A stretch of DNA of 64,000 bases from Gymnopus androsaceus JB14 (GCA_009733575.1 ML769515.1:29987-93986); one strand, 5' to 3'. Shown: positions 1-11,214, counted from the first letter of the stretch. Made by a program: numbers and translations. Notes: generated by a model not told the origin, from the letters alone.

Positions 1-1038
1 AAGCCACCTATCTGCAAACACTGTAGAGAATATCCAAAATAGCAACTGGGGAAAAGAAAAATGCCTATTCAACTCCATTGACCCTGACCACCCAAATTCA
101 GCTGGTGTAACAATAGTCCTGAATTATGATCTTGTTAACACTGAGATGGTCCAAACATACAATGTAATACCTGGCCAAGCTCTATGTATCCAGATCCCTT
201 AGTACAAAAATGAAACCCTTACTGTGCTAGCTACAATATGCTCCAAATGACACAATGAACATAACAAGGAATTCTGGGATGAACTTACTGATAAATGGTT
301 GCGCCTGAGCCTCCCAGTCCCTGATATCTTTATGGAGATCGCAACATTGTTGAAGATGGTTTTGACTGGACCACAGGTAAACCAGACCAATACGATGCAA
401 TGGAGGCACTTGTGCAATTTAAATCACTATTCCAAATGAAAGATGGATGGCAAGAACAAGACCCCACTGCTCCTGAATTCACACACACACACTGGGGCCA
501 AAATGGCACAGCTACCAGCTCCCGAATAGACCATGTCTATGCAAGGGATGAGATAAAACAAACACAGTCTAGGATGGACTATATCTGACTGTGCAGGGGG
601 ACTAACCGACCACAGACTAGTCTGTGCTACACTTCTAACACCTGGAATCTCACACCATGGAAGGGGAAGATATGCTATTAAAGCTTCAGCACTAGAAAAT
701 CCAGTCCTGATTGACAAACTAATGACCTTATGCATCAAAGCTCATCTGCAAAACCTGGTTGGTCTCCAGAGGTCTCCAGAGATCTCCAGAGCTCTGACAG
801 CTGTCAAAAAGCTGTCACACTCCTCCAGACTCTCTGGAGGTCTCTGGAGATCTCTGGAATTACTAACCTTGCTCCAGAGACAAAAGAAATGTATTGTGAT
901 GGTACAGATTTTGCCGATGCTGAAGCTGACACTGAAGCATGCTTGAACACTGGACGTACACCAAGCCATAATCCTCAAACTATCTTTGAACAGCTCAAAA
1001 TAGACATCCTTGAAACAGAGAGAAACTTCACCAAATAA
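1..1038 (+). pseudogene. LINE retrotransposon, endonuclease part (decayed)
   Basis: This is the 5' visible part of a non-LTR retrotransposon ORF; the element begins before the window. Reading through stops and one frameshift near 330, it matches the endonuclease/exonuclease/phosphatase domain that nicks target DNA: a segment with NSAGVTIVLN and VIPGQAL near 90-180, then NIVEDGFDWTTGKPD near 345-385, SSRIDHVYA near 518-545, and the C-terminal GGLTDHRLV near 595-625 with the conserved Asp-His pair. After a small inserted element (743-919) the linker toward the reverse transcriptase resumes (NPQTIFEQL near 970-995). In-frame stops near 200 and 246 show that it is dead. The family assignment rests on motif order, as seen in Agaricomycete LINEs with a trailing RNase H domain. 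I am confident of the class, not of the clade. Confidence 0.75.
743..919. mobile_element. Short palindromic MITE, copy A
   Basis: A 177-bp insertion splits the LINE linker. The left end reads CATCTGCAAAACCTG, and the reverse complement of the right end reads CATCGGCAAAATCTG, so 13 of 15 bases agree. The interior is itself a large inverted repeat built from TCTCCAGAGG-type words on the left and CTCTGGAGA-type words on the right, around GACAGCTGTC near 798. No coding capacity. The same terminal sequence recurs at 6629-6875, so this looks like one non-autonomous family. No clear target-site duplication was found. Confidence 0.6.
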
Positions 1039-4000
1039 AAATAAAATTGTAGAAAAAACAAGGGGGGAGAAAACCCAGGACCCCCCCCCCCACCAAAAAA
1101 ATATTTTGGCCCATTACAAAAAAAATGTTAATGGACCCAATTTGGGTAAAGTAAAAAATGCCCCCCTTTTATTTGTCCTTTACCAAATTTTAAAAATTTT
1201 ACAAACCCTGGTAAAAAGTTTAAAGGCCCCCAATAAATAAAATTACCCTTTTTTTATTATTTAATTTAAATGATTCCCCGGGGCCCGGGCCCCAAAAACT
1301 CTAAGCCCCCCTATTTTTTGGTTTTATTGGGCCGGGGATTTTTTTTTTTTAATTTTTCCAAAAATAGGCCGGGGCCCAAAGCCTCCCCTTTTAACCCCCC
1401 CCCTAAAACCCCAACCCCTAACCCCCCCTTTTAGGCCCCCCCCTTTTTAAAGTAAAAAAATGTTTTTTTGGGCAAAAATGCCCCAGGAACTAGCTTTTTT
1501 TTTATTCCCTTTTCCCCCTTGAAAAAATTGTCTAGGGTTTTTTCACCCCCTTTTTTTTTTGGACCAAAACCCCCTTAACAAAGAAGCCCCTTAAGCCCAA
1601 CAGCAAAATGAATCAAAGAAAAAGACCTCTTAAAATGGCCCTGATCCCCAAAGTTCCCCCCCCAAAATATAATTAATCACCAACAAAATAAAAAGGAGAA
1701 AAAAGCCCCCCCCCTGAAAAAAAACCCACCCCTTTTTTTCCTGCCTTTCCCCCCCCCCTTACCCATGCCATTCAACCCCCTCAAATAGACCCCCCCCAGG
1801 GTGGGGGAAAAACAACAAAACAGAACCAAAGAAAAAAAAACAACCCCAAAAAATAATTGGATACAGGTAAAAAAGCCAAAAAGGAAATTTGTATTTAAAA
1901 AAAAGGTTTTTGGCTTTTTTTTTAACCTGAAAAAAGCAACAAAAAGAAGGGGAAAAAAAAAGAAAAAAAAACTTTTTTGGGGGCCCCTTTTTAAAAAAAA
2001 CTTACCTGAAAGCCCCATGGGTTTTCCCTTTGAAGCCCCCTATGGCTTAAAAGCCCCTTTTGTTGGGAAAAAAGGGGGAAAAAAAGCAAGCCCTTTGGGA
2101 AAAATTGGGAAATTTGGAAAAAATAACAAAAACCCCCCTTTTTGGAAGGTCCTTGGCCAAAAAAAAAACTTTCCCCCCCCCACCCAACAGGAAATTTTTA
2201 AAAAGGGAAAAAACTCCTGGTTTAATGTGGCCCCCCCCCAACCCCCCCTATGCCCCCCAAAAAAAATTTCAATGGTTTAAAAAAATTAAATTTAATAAAA
2301 GCTTTTTTTTTTACTTTTACAGTTGGGAATTTTTTACTCCAAATGAAATGGTTTGAGGAGGTTTTTTGGGAAGTTCCCCTCCCCAGAAGGGACCCCAAAA
2401 AACCCAAACTTTTTACCCAAAAAACAAGGGGGGTTTGGAAAAATTGTGGCCCCCAAATCCTTCCCAAAAAGAAAAGATTGCCCAACCTGGGTTGGGGTTT
2501 CCCCCCCCGGGGAACTTTAATCGTCCAAATTTTATTTTTACAAAAGTTTTTTCCCCCACCCCTCAATAACCTGGGACCCCCTTACAAAAAATTAATTAAA
2601 CCAAGGGGCCAAAAACATTTTCCAAAACTATCCAAAAAACCTTAATTTTCTGTAAAAGTTATTTGTTTTTTTGCAAACCCCCCCCATACCCTTTTTTTTT
2701 TTTTTTAATAACATCCCCCCAAAACCCCAGGCCCAAGGGGGTTTAAAATGGGGGTTTTTTTTTTTTTTGGGTTGGGGGAAAAGTTTATTATAAGACCCCC
2801 CAGATCCCCCCCCCCTTGCCCCAACAATTCCCCATTGAAATAAAAACTTTCCCCCTGAAAGGCCCCAAAAAGAAAAAACCTTAGAAAAAATGGGGGCCCC
2901 CCATAATTTTTTTTTGCCCTAAGACCCCCCAAAGAAAAAAAACCAAAAATATGAAAACCCCCGAGTAAAAAATGCCAAAAAACAAAAAACCAAATTACTT
3001 TTATTGGGATGTAAAATGGCAACAAAAATTTTTTAACCCTGGCAAAAAGAAAAAAGAGCTTTTTATAATTAGGCAAACCAGTTTTCCCCCCCCCCCCGTT
3101 AACATTATAACAACCTTGGTGGGGGGGTACAAAGACCCCCCCCCAAAAAAATAATTCCCCCTTTAGTAAAAAACATGGGGTGCGGGAAAGATGGGAAGGT
3201 TCTTTTTATTTCACCATAAAACAAAACTTTATCCCCTTTAAAAAAAGAAAAGGAAAGGTTGGGGAGACCAAAAAAAAGGTGGAAAAACCCCTTACCCCTG
3301 GGGGGTTCCCCCCCCCCCCTGGTCCTTACTCTTTTTTTTTTTTCGTTTCCCCCCCCTTTGGCCCCCCCCCCTATTGGAGGGCCCACCTTTTAAAAAAAAA
3401 AAAAAAATAACTTTGAAAATGCCCTTTTTTTAGAAAAGCCTCCCACCCCAAAAAGCCCCCACCCCTTTAAAAACCAAATTTGGATTTTGAAAACCACCAT
3501 TCCCCCCAAAAGGAAGTTTGGGTGGGCCCCCCCTTGGAAAAGTTTTATTAGGCCCCTCCCCCTTTATTTTTTTTGGCCCAAAAAAGATTGAAAATAAAAC
3601 AAATCAAAAGTCCCTTAAACCTTTTTTTTCCCTTGAGCAAAAGATAAAGTTAAATTAAACCCTGACTTAAAAAAAACTGATTTTGTTCCCCCCCTTTTTT
3701 GGAAAAACATGGTTTGCCCCAAGGCCCTTTTTCCTAGAGTGGGGCCAAATTTTTTAATAATTAAATTTAGGAACTTTTGGGTCCCATAGTGCCCCCAATT
3801 TTTTGGGGGACGAAAAAAAGAGGTAAAAATTGGGAAAGGACCCAGACCTTTGGTACTTTAGCAAAGGAAAAAACCTAAAACCCCCCCAAAAGGAAATTGG
3901 GATTGGGGAAGCCCCCCCATTTCCCTAAAAAAAATTGACCATCAAATAAAAATTCTGGATGGGCCACCACCACAAAGAATACCCCGTAGGGGGGCCCCCC

Positions 4001-4490
4001 CCTTAGGAATTCAAGGGAAAAATTAAATCGCAGGAAATTGCCTTTTTGGGGGGGGGGGGTAGAAAAGGGCCCCCAATTGGCCCCTTTTTTTAAAAACCCC
4101 CCAATTCAAAATAGGGAAAAAAACGGAAAATCCAAAAAAAACAAATTCCCCTTAGAAACAAAGTGGAGGGGGGGTTAACCAGGGAATTTCTAGGGTATCT
4201 TTACCACCAAAAAACCTTAATGGAAGTTTAAATTGCACCAAACCAATGGTAATAAAATTTTTTTTTAAAAAAAAAACAAAAAAATGGGCCCTTTTCCTTA
4301 AACTCACCCCCAAAGTAAAAAAACTTTTTGAACTAACTGCAAAAATGGAAATGCCGGAAACCAATGTTTTTTTTGCCCTTTTTAAAAAGACTTAACCAAA
4401 GGCAATTTTTTTTTTTCAAAAAAAAAAAAAAAGCCCCCACTTTAAACTTTTAATTGCCCCCCAAAAGTAAAAATGGGAAAGAAAAAAACT
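1039..4490. other. Homopolymer-inflated block, probable assembly artefact
   Basis: About 3.45 kb in which nearly every base lies in a run: poly-C, poly-A, poly-T and poly-G runs of 4 to 16 follow each other with almost no ordinary sequence. Open frames across it encode only Lys/Phe/Pro/Gly/Asn-rich strings and I regard them as meaningless. The block lies exactly where the reverse-transcriptase domain of the surrounding LINE should be. Ordinary LINE sequence stops at about 1038 and resumes at about 4490. The simplest reading is a low-quality consensus from homopolymer-error-prone reads. A real low-complexity insertion cannot be excluded from sequence alone. Confidence 0.7.
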
Positions 4491-5071
4491 AAAATGGCTT
4501 TGGGGGGAGTAAATGAGAAAACTATGGCTGCAGAAATCCATTTGGGAGGAAAACATATGTTTAATATAGAGTCTAGAAATGATGTTATGCTTCTAATGCA
4601 GACCAAGACCTACCTAGAGCTTGACCCCTACCTCCGCCCAATATGGCCATAACTAGCAGATGTCATTATTAATAAAGAAAGTAATACCACTGGCAATAAA
4701 ACAGACCAGGAAAGTAGAGTGAATACCTTCATTCAGACCTGGAGACCCAGAACACACAAACTCCCACCTGTCCTCAAAAACATGATCTCAAAAGCTAAGA
4801 AATACGGTGTTAAATTCATTGCACCTAAACCTTCAGAAGCTCTCCAACTCCAAATGCCTCTATGGCATCACATTGGTGCAGACCCTGCTGAACGGCAGAT
4901 AAATAATAATAGCAAGAGTACTTGCCTGATGCAGAAACACAAGGTTATCATTGTGGGAGATGCAATAAAGATGATTGAAAGGCTTGACTCAGATGAGCAC
5001 ATCCCTCTCCGTGGTTGTGGATGCCTTGCATGCATACATGATCGGGACAATCTGCACTGTATGCACCCATA
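4491..5071 (+). pseudogene. LINE ORF, region between RT and RNase H
   Basis: LINE coding sequence resumes here. The reading contains FNIESRNDVMLLMQTKTY, then RVNTFIQTWRPRTHKLPP near 4710-4765 and MPLWHHIGADP near 4855-4890, and a Cys-rich stretch CGCLACIHD near 5020-5045. This stretch sits between the reverse transcriptase and the RNase H domain in Agaricomycete LINE ORFs. One stop near 4650 breaks it. The ORF is cut at 5072 by a TIR element and picks up again at 6452, where HPHKCALHVSQCLNQL continues the same family pattern. Confidence 0.7.
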
Positions 5072-6451
5072 TGGCAATAATACTGTGCAAAAAATAATTT
5101 GCAGCACATGTCTATGACCCCAAAGTCCATGGGGTTGCAAGGTTTTTTGTCACTTTCAATACATGTTTGATTCTTCAAAGTACATGTTTTCTGTCCAGAG
5201 CATATGTTTTTTGACCTCTCCAGCCTATGTTCAGATGGGTATTAGGTATTTTTACAGTACATGTTATGTGCCAGGCATGTTAAGCTATAGCTTAGGCTCT
5301 TCTTCAGTATATCTTTGATCACACCCAATGTTCAACCTGAGTGCATGTCTCATGGTGCAACCCATGTTAAAAAATATTCCAGATTTTATCCCATTATATG
5401 TCTACATATGTAACCAATATTCAGTTCAATCCTATGTTTTAACTCAGTACATATGGATTTATATAGCTAATGTTCCTCATCCTAGATCTAACTTAAGGAT
5501 GAACTAGTGTGAATCTTTGGTGCAATCAGCAGCAGACATAGAGAAATATATGCAAGGATACCTTGTAAATCTTTTGACAGATCTTCATCTACCTTGAGCA
5601 GAATGGCCTCCTTGACATGGACAACATCATTAAGATGTTGTGTCTCTGTATTGTGCGTTGGCACAGTGATCCTGGTGACTCAGTTGGAGTCTTGGTCCTT
5701 GGACATGTATCAGAGGACAGCTATGAGCAAGATGATATTACACTGTTACCACCTATGGATGAGTCAATGGATGATCCCCATGGTTCAAGGCTGAGATGAA
5801 TCAGGATGGAGAGCTTGAGTCAGTTGAGACAGAACAAAAAAAAAGGGAATAGTGGTAAATGAGGATGTGGAGATTGATGACCAGCAAAACCTATATTGCT
5901 GATGTAGTCCAAGATTCAGCTGGCCAGGGATATTTTGCAGGAATTCAACATTAAAAGGAACAACGGTAATTCGAGTATTGATGTATACTGTTGGTATACT
6001 GCCAGTCGGTAATTATCATGAAGAAAAAAACTCAATAGGAATTACACACAAGTACATGCTGAACTAGCTGCAATAAAGGCTTCTGACTGAGCATATGGCA
6101 TTTGAACAAGTATTTCTATTAGGGGTCTGAACATAGGCTGAGGACTTGCATAGGCTGAAGTACAAGATGCACTGAGGTTACACATGTACTGGGACCAAAC
6201 ATAGGTTGCAATGAGACATGTACTGAGGTTAAGCATAGGCTGGGACTTGCAACATGTACTGAGATTAAATATAGGTTGTACAAAGTCATGCACTGTGGAA
6301 TGGAATGCAGTAGGCTCAAACATAGGTCGGAGGTGAACATGAATATGAGGAGGCCTCAAGGTGTACTCAGCATGTATGGTATATTGGCATGAAACATGTA
6401 TATTTGAAGGATCATGTACTTTAGTGGATTTTTTGCACATTATTATTGCCA
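5072..6451. mobile_element. Non-autonomous TIR DNA element, 1.38 kb
   Basis: The left end (5072-5095) and the reverse complement of the right end (6428-6451) agree at 23 of 24 bases and begin TGGCAATAATA. The element interrupts the LINE ORF; the flanking LINE bases CACCCATA (left) and CACCCACA two bases past the right end suggest an imperfect 8-bp target duplication, which would fit hAT-like elements. Both halves carry many degenerate subterminal copies of CCTATGTT and CAGTACATGT words: roughly 5150-5480 in one orientation and 6110-6370 in the other, so the element can fold back. The middle (5590-5800) holds a short open stretch with no family I recognise. No transposase is visible. A remnant of the MITE terminus lies at 5882-5904. 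Confidence 0.7.
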
Positions 6452-6628
6452 AACACCCACATAAGTGTGCACTACATGTATCACAATGTCTCAATCAACT
6501 CCAACAGTACTGGGATCCAACCAGCCAGCCTCAGACTCCTGAAACAGACTATGACCTTGACCTTGATGGAGGAGATCTCCTTTTTGATACCCACCTGGAA
6601 ATAAAAAAATATTTCGGATGGCTTCCGA
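6452..6628 (+). pseudogene. LINE ORF fragment before RNase H
   Basis: A short piece of the LINE ORF lies between two inserted elements. It reads HPHKCALHVSQCLNQL, then DLDLDGGDLLFDTHLE, matching the Cys-rich spacer and the segment that leads into RNase H in this LINE type. It has no frame of its own without its neighbours. Confidence 0.6.
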
Positions 6629-6875
6629 CATCAGCAAAACCTGTATGACGTGGGCAGTGCTTGAGCGAACTGTCCAGACTTCCCAGCGCTCCAGCGTCCC
6701 AGCACTCAGATGGTCCGGCCAATGCAGGAGGGGGCTCCCAGAAGCTCCCAGAGGCCGCAAAATTACCTTGTTTGGAAATAATGTATGATTTTATATTTCT
6801 GACAGCACTGGCAAGCGCTGGGAATTTTAAGTATTGCTGTGGGAATTAAAATGCAAAATACAGGTTTTGCTGATG
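6629..6875. mobile_element. MITE, copy B, perfect 18-bp TIRs
   Basis: The bases 6629-6646 (CATCAGCAAAACCTGTAT) are the exact reverse complement of 6858-6875. The 247-bp element carries no ORF. Its left interior is GC-rich with CCAGCG/CCCAGC words echoed by GCGCTGGGA near 6815, so it can form a larger hairpin. It splits the LINE just before the RNase H start (the LINE resumes as DGVFTNCEWG). The termini match copy A at 743-919, so both belong to one family. No certain target duplication. Confidence 0.75.
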
Positions 6876-7559
6876 GAGTCTTTACAAATTGTGAGTGGGG
6901 GCAAAACTGCATCCTCAATGAACCCCAGGCTGAACATGAACCTACAAATGAAACTACTAATGTATGTTGCACAGGACACTGTAAAAACCCACAAACAGCT
7001 GAGGCCAAAGCTAGTGGAGGTATTTGGTTCTCCCAACATGATAACCGCAACCAGAGCATCACACTCCCAGATGATGCTAGGCAGACTGTACCCACTGCGA
7101 CTGCAGCAATGGTGCTCAGATGTCTGCAACTCCAACAAAAAGAGAAGCCACTTCGGTTTAACCTACTGAGCAACAGTTTATCACAAATATTACCCAGAAG
7201 CTTACTGAGTGGAGATATAATATAGCATATTCCATAAAACTACCAGGGCTGACAATTGAACAGCAGTGGATGCATCAAGCAATCTGGCAAGAGCAACTAC
7301 TGGTGGGCCAGAAATTGAACTTACAGTTGACACCAAATCCTCAGCTCCAGGAGCCAAACTCAACACAATCACACAGGCCCTTGCCTATTGGACAATACAA
7401 GAACTAAAACCACTGAACCCCGCCCTGCAACAGAGAGAATGATCAACAAAGTACAGGAGGAACTGAGACAGAAGGGAGAACCCCTATCTCAGAACATATC
7501 TGGAAATCAATTAGGGATCCAGATATCTCTAGAAGGATGCGAAATTTTATATGGATAGC
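6876..7559 (+). pseudogene. LINE RNase H domain (decayed)
   Basis: Ribonuclease H region of the LINE ORF, which would remove the RNA template strand. The motif ADGVFTNCEWG near 6868-6900 fits the first catalytic Asp segment. GGIWFSQHDNRNQSITLPDD near 7014-7075 fits the strand-2/3 region, and AAMVLRCLQ near 7105-7130 fits the helix after it. The later part reads ALAYWTIQELKPLNP near 7378-7422 and IRDPDISRRMRNFIW near 7512-7555. Frames shift several times and stops are present. It is cut at 7560 by another TIR element. Confidence 0.7.
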
Positions 7560-8326
7560 TATGAAAGCATTTTTCATTATTTAATGTACATCTTGGTCAA
7601 AATTGGCTGTTTCTGCTTGATGGATGTACTTTTCGCACATATTTTGTACTTTGTGTGTGTACATAAGCATGATCATTACTTCTCTTGTGTACTTGGTGCT
7701 CACTTTGTGATTAGTTTTGACAGATCTCTCAGTACGACTTGAGTTTACCGTACTTACAAGTGTACTTCTGAGTACTTCTAACTACTTAAAAGTGTACTTC
7801 TGAGTTCTTCTAAGGCACTATTGGTCCTTTCGAAGCCAAAGGTCTTGGGAAGGCCGTGAGAACTTTGCCAAAATCTTGCTGCAAGATCAAAGTTGCAACA
7901 AGATTTTGGCGAAGTTTGCACACTACTACTAATAGTAATAGCAATAGCAATACTACAATGGCTTGAGTGGCTTGATTCTAAGGCCAACTGCTCCCTTGCG
8001 GGACCCTGCAATAGGGTGGCCACTTGTGTAAGTATCATAAGTGCCTGTGACATCACTGAACATTAATGTGTATCAGTTGAGCTTTTGAAAAATCTAATAA
8101 GATTCACTGGTACTCACTGATGCTCAGAAGTAGATTACATAACTGGGTATTAGCAGTACGCACAAATGTATTTTTAAGTACATCATCAACTCCTAGTTGA
8201 AACAAAGTAAGCATATGAAGTACATTCAATGATGTTTAAGTAGGTCGTAGCTGCACAAATCACCATGTACATTAAGTAGGTTACACTCCCATCCGGCCTC
8301 TTTTTCCGATGAAAAATACCGTCATA
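7560..8326. mobile_element. TIR DNA element with GATAGC flanks
   Basis: The left end 7560-7577 and the reverse complement of the right end 8309-8326 agree at 15 of 18 bases (core ATTTTTCAT). Both ends are flanked by the same six bases GATAGC (7554-7559 and 8327-8332), a probable target-site duplication. The 767-bp element has no transposase. It contains a strong internal hairpin: 7861-7878 pairs with 7899-7916 with one mismatch. AGTACTT-type words recur near 7725-7800 and again near 8150-8280. Removing it would rejoin the LINE C-terminal coding sequence. Confidence 0.65.
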
Positions 8327-8915
8327 GATAGCCCTCCATGATGCACATAAAGTTGGGAGATTCTGGAAACACATACCAGAGTATGGTGAACAAGTGCAAT
8401 GCCAGAAGTGCAGAGAAACTGAAGATATAGAGCATATATTGGTCAAGTGTAGACAGCCATGGTGCCCCTTAGTCTGGGACATTGTAAAAGACCTCTGGGA
8501 AACTAACCACCCTGAATATGCCTGGCCTGAGCCATCCCTGGGCTCTATACTGGGGTGCAACATGATAGAATTCCATGATGCTAAAGGACACCCAAGACCA
8601 GAAATTAAAAGACTCTAGAAGATTCTAATCACTGAAAGTGCTCACCTTATCTGGATGCTACGATGTGAAAGTGTAATAGACAGGAATAATGAAGACATAA
8701 CAGAGACAGAGACATACAACCGCCTAAGCCAAGTGCTAAATGCAAGACTGCAGTGAGACAGAATTTTAACATATGAACCATGATGGAAGAAACAAGCACT
8801 GACCAAAAGCCTTGTGCTCTGAACATGGAGCAAGATGGTGACCAAATCACAGGACTTCCATGAAAAAACAGACTGGATTGGAGATTCCGGGGTTTTAGTG
8901 GGTATTGAGCCTCTG
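8327..8915 (+). pseudogene. LINE C-terminus with zinc finger
   Basis: The C-terminal part of the LINE ORF. CQKCRETEDIEHILVKC near 8401-8450 is a CCHC-type finger (C-x2-C, then H and C). It is followed by WDIVKDLWETNH, and after a stop near 8617 by HLIWMLRCESVI near 8644-8680, YNRLSQVLNARLQ near 8718-8756, and a tail ending near the Gly-Tyr codons at about 8910. Motif order and spacing match the end of Agaricomycete LINE ORFs that carry RNase H. Stops at about 8617 and 8755 inactivate it. Confidence 0.7.
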
Positions 8916-9339
8916 TCAAAATTTAGACTGCAGTCAGCAGAACCAGCGGAACACCGTGGACGAAAGAGATAGTCCGGCTGCTCAAAGCCCCACACTATAG
9001 TGAAAACTATGGGCAATAGGTGCATTTCCTCGGTGGCAAATTTTTTACTCTTTTCCCTTGAAGGTTTCCCTATTCTGGATTTTCCCTTCATTAACTACGT
9101 AGTTATGGAATCGTTTCACGATTAACTATACTAATGTCTTCTGACACATACAGCCAAAAACAAAAAAAAAAAAAGAGATATATATTGCCTTTATATGCAC
9201 ATAATAGAATTCACTTCTGCAGCAGGTGCACATAAAAAGACGAGCTTTTAATTGGCAGTGGTTACAGCAGCGATTATTGGACATGGTGGTTGTGGCGGTT
9301 GAAAAAACAAATGCAAGATGCAGATCTGATCTGATGTGA
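8916..9339. other. LINE 3' flank, A-rich tract
   Basis: Non-coding sequence after the LINE ORF. It contains a perfect palindrome TAACTACGTAGTTA near 9093-9106 and an A-rich tract near 9151-9175 that could be the LINE 3' tail or mark its insertion end. Nothing else recognised. Confidence 0.4.
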
Positions 9340-10700
9340 GGCAGTAAATAATTACTGGATCCCCAGATGGAATGCACAGAAGGGAGGTAGTAGCTATTTA
9401 CTACCTCCCAAGGCATGGAAGCACAGAGGAGGGAGTAAATAATTACTGCCTCCCAAGGAGTAAATTGATGGAAGTGAGGTAGTAGGTATTTACTGCCTCC
9501 TAAGGAGTAAATTGCTGGGAGGTAATAAATAATTACTGCCTCCCCCAGATGAAATGCATGGAAGGGAGGCAGTAAATAACTACTGCCTCCCAATGAATGA
9601 AGTAATGGGATGCAGTAATTATTCACTGCAAGATGGCAGAAGGTAGTAGCTATTTAGTTCCTCTGTAAGTGCAGAGGAGGTAGTAAGTATTTACTGCCTC
9701 CCAAGGAGTGAAGTGACAGGAGCCAGTAAAAAATTACTCCCTCCTACAGATAGAATGCACAAACACTTGGAGGCAGTAGATGGGTAGTAAATAATTTACT
9801 GCTTCCCAGATGGAATTCATCGGAGGTAGTAGTAGCTATTTACCACCTGCTAAAAGATAAAGTAACGAGATGCAGTAGATAATCACTGCATCCTGCAAGG
9901 AAGCCTGGGAGACGATGGAATGCAAAGAAGGGAGATATTGATTATCTATCACCTCCCAGGTGATGGGAGCTAGTAGATAGTAAATAATGCCTATGAAATA
10001 CATGGAAGGGGCTAGTAAATAAATACTACATCAGATGGAATGTAATGAAGGGAGGTACTAGTAGATAGCTACTACCTGAACTCAGAAGCAGTAATCATGG
10101 CATCCCCTAGATGGAATGCACTGATGGTAGTAAATAAATACTACCTCTGATAGATAGCTTGACAGTTACGAAAGGTAGTAAATAATTACTGGATCCCCAG
10201 ATTGAATGCACAGAACAGAGGTAGTAAGTATTTACCTCCAGAGCAATGGGAAGCAGTAAATAATTACTGCATCCCCCTGGATGGAATACTTGGAAGGGAG
10301 GTAGTAAGTATTTACTACCTCCAGATTAAATGCACAGAAAGGAGGTAGTATTTATATACTACTCCCAAGGCGTAAAGTGAAGGGGAGCATTAAATAATTA
10401 CTGCATCTCCCGGATGGAATGCATGAAAGGGAGGTAGTATTTATTTACTGCTTCCCATTGCTTTGAAAGACATAAAGTGAAAGGAAGCAGTAAATAATTA
10501 CTGCATCCCCCAGAATGCAAGGGAGGGAGGTAGTATTTATATACTACTCCCAAGGTGCAAAGCAATTGCCAATGGGAAGCAGTAAATAATTACTGCCTCC
10601 CCTAAAATGCATGGGAGGAAGGTAGTAAATAGTTACTACCTCCATTGGAGTGGGAGCACAAAGGAGGTAGTAAGTATTTACTACAAGCCCAGGACACAGA
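9340..10700. repeat. Array of short palindromes, left block
   Basis: About 20 or more imperfect copies of a 24-28 base palindrome with the core AGTAAATAATTACT (variants AGTAGCTATTTACT and AGTATTTATATACT). The palindrome is bounded by GGGAGG on the left and CCTCCC on the right, so each copy can form a hairpin. Copies are separated by spacers that often read GATGGAATGCA followed by GGAAGGGA, giving a loose period near 60-70 bp. Good examples lie at 9385-9412, 9564-9591 and 9673-9701. Open frames read across it are only repeat translations. It is not a CRISPR array: the repeats vary and the genome is fungal. Confidence 0.8.
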
Positions 10701-10718
10701 TATTGTATACAAATTACA

Positions 10719-11193
10719 TTACAATTGTAAATAGTATCAATGTCTACGAATTTATTACAATTGTAGGTTCCATCAATATTATCAATACTAATACTATATA
10801 TATAGTTGGGTGCACAAACTTCGGGCGGGCACTCTAAAGCCTTGTTTGTGCTTATTCCGAGAGGCCGTAACCCCTGACCCTAACCCCATCCCCTAACCCC
10901 TAACCCAGCATGTTTGGCAATGCCGGACTAGCTCTCTAATGTTGGGGTTCACCCTTCGGCTAGCCACGGCATTGCCCAGAAAGAAAAAAATTAAAAAACA
11001 ATCAATTATATACACCGGTGTTTTGAACGCTCATCGCCAGGTATATAATTTATCACATGTATCTAATTCGGTGACTGATATTACCGCTTTGCCATCAGGT
11101 CCATGTAATGTGATGTTGTAATTTAATTATACTATGTTGCCGCTGTCAATTGTAATTCATTTGTTGACATTGATATTAATTACAATTGTAAGT
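10719..11193. mobile_element. TIR element inside the palindrome array
   Basis: The arms 10719-10765 and 11146-11193 are imperfect inverted repeats of each other. Both contain TTACAATTGTA twice around ATCAATGTC. The element splits the palindrome array. Its middle holds a C-rich, telomere-like stretch with several CCCTAACCCC words (10872-10906) and a hairpin (10916-10932 pairing with 10959-10976) around GGCAATGCCG. No transposase. The exact ends and target duplication are not certain. Confidence 0.55.
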
Positions 11194-11214
11194 GTTTGTA
11201 AACAAATCCAATGC

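Noticed and set aside
1677..3410. Several open frames of 60-160 codons on both strands in the homopolymer block
   Set aside because: They are made of Lys, Phe, Pro, Gly and Asn runs that follow directly from poly-A/T/C/G. No domain and no start context.
9126..9626. Minus-strand frame of 166 codons across the palindromes
   Set aside because: It only translates the repeat (SLGGSSYLLP-type units) and ends in the A-rich LINE flank.
10872..10906. Telomere end or interstitial telomere
   Set aside because: Only a few irregular CCCTAACCCC words inside a mobile element. No tandem array, and the species telomere repeat is unknown.
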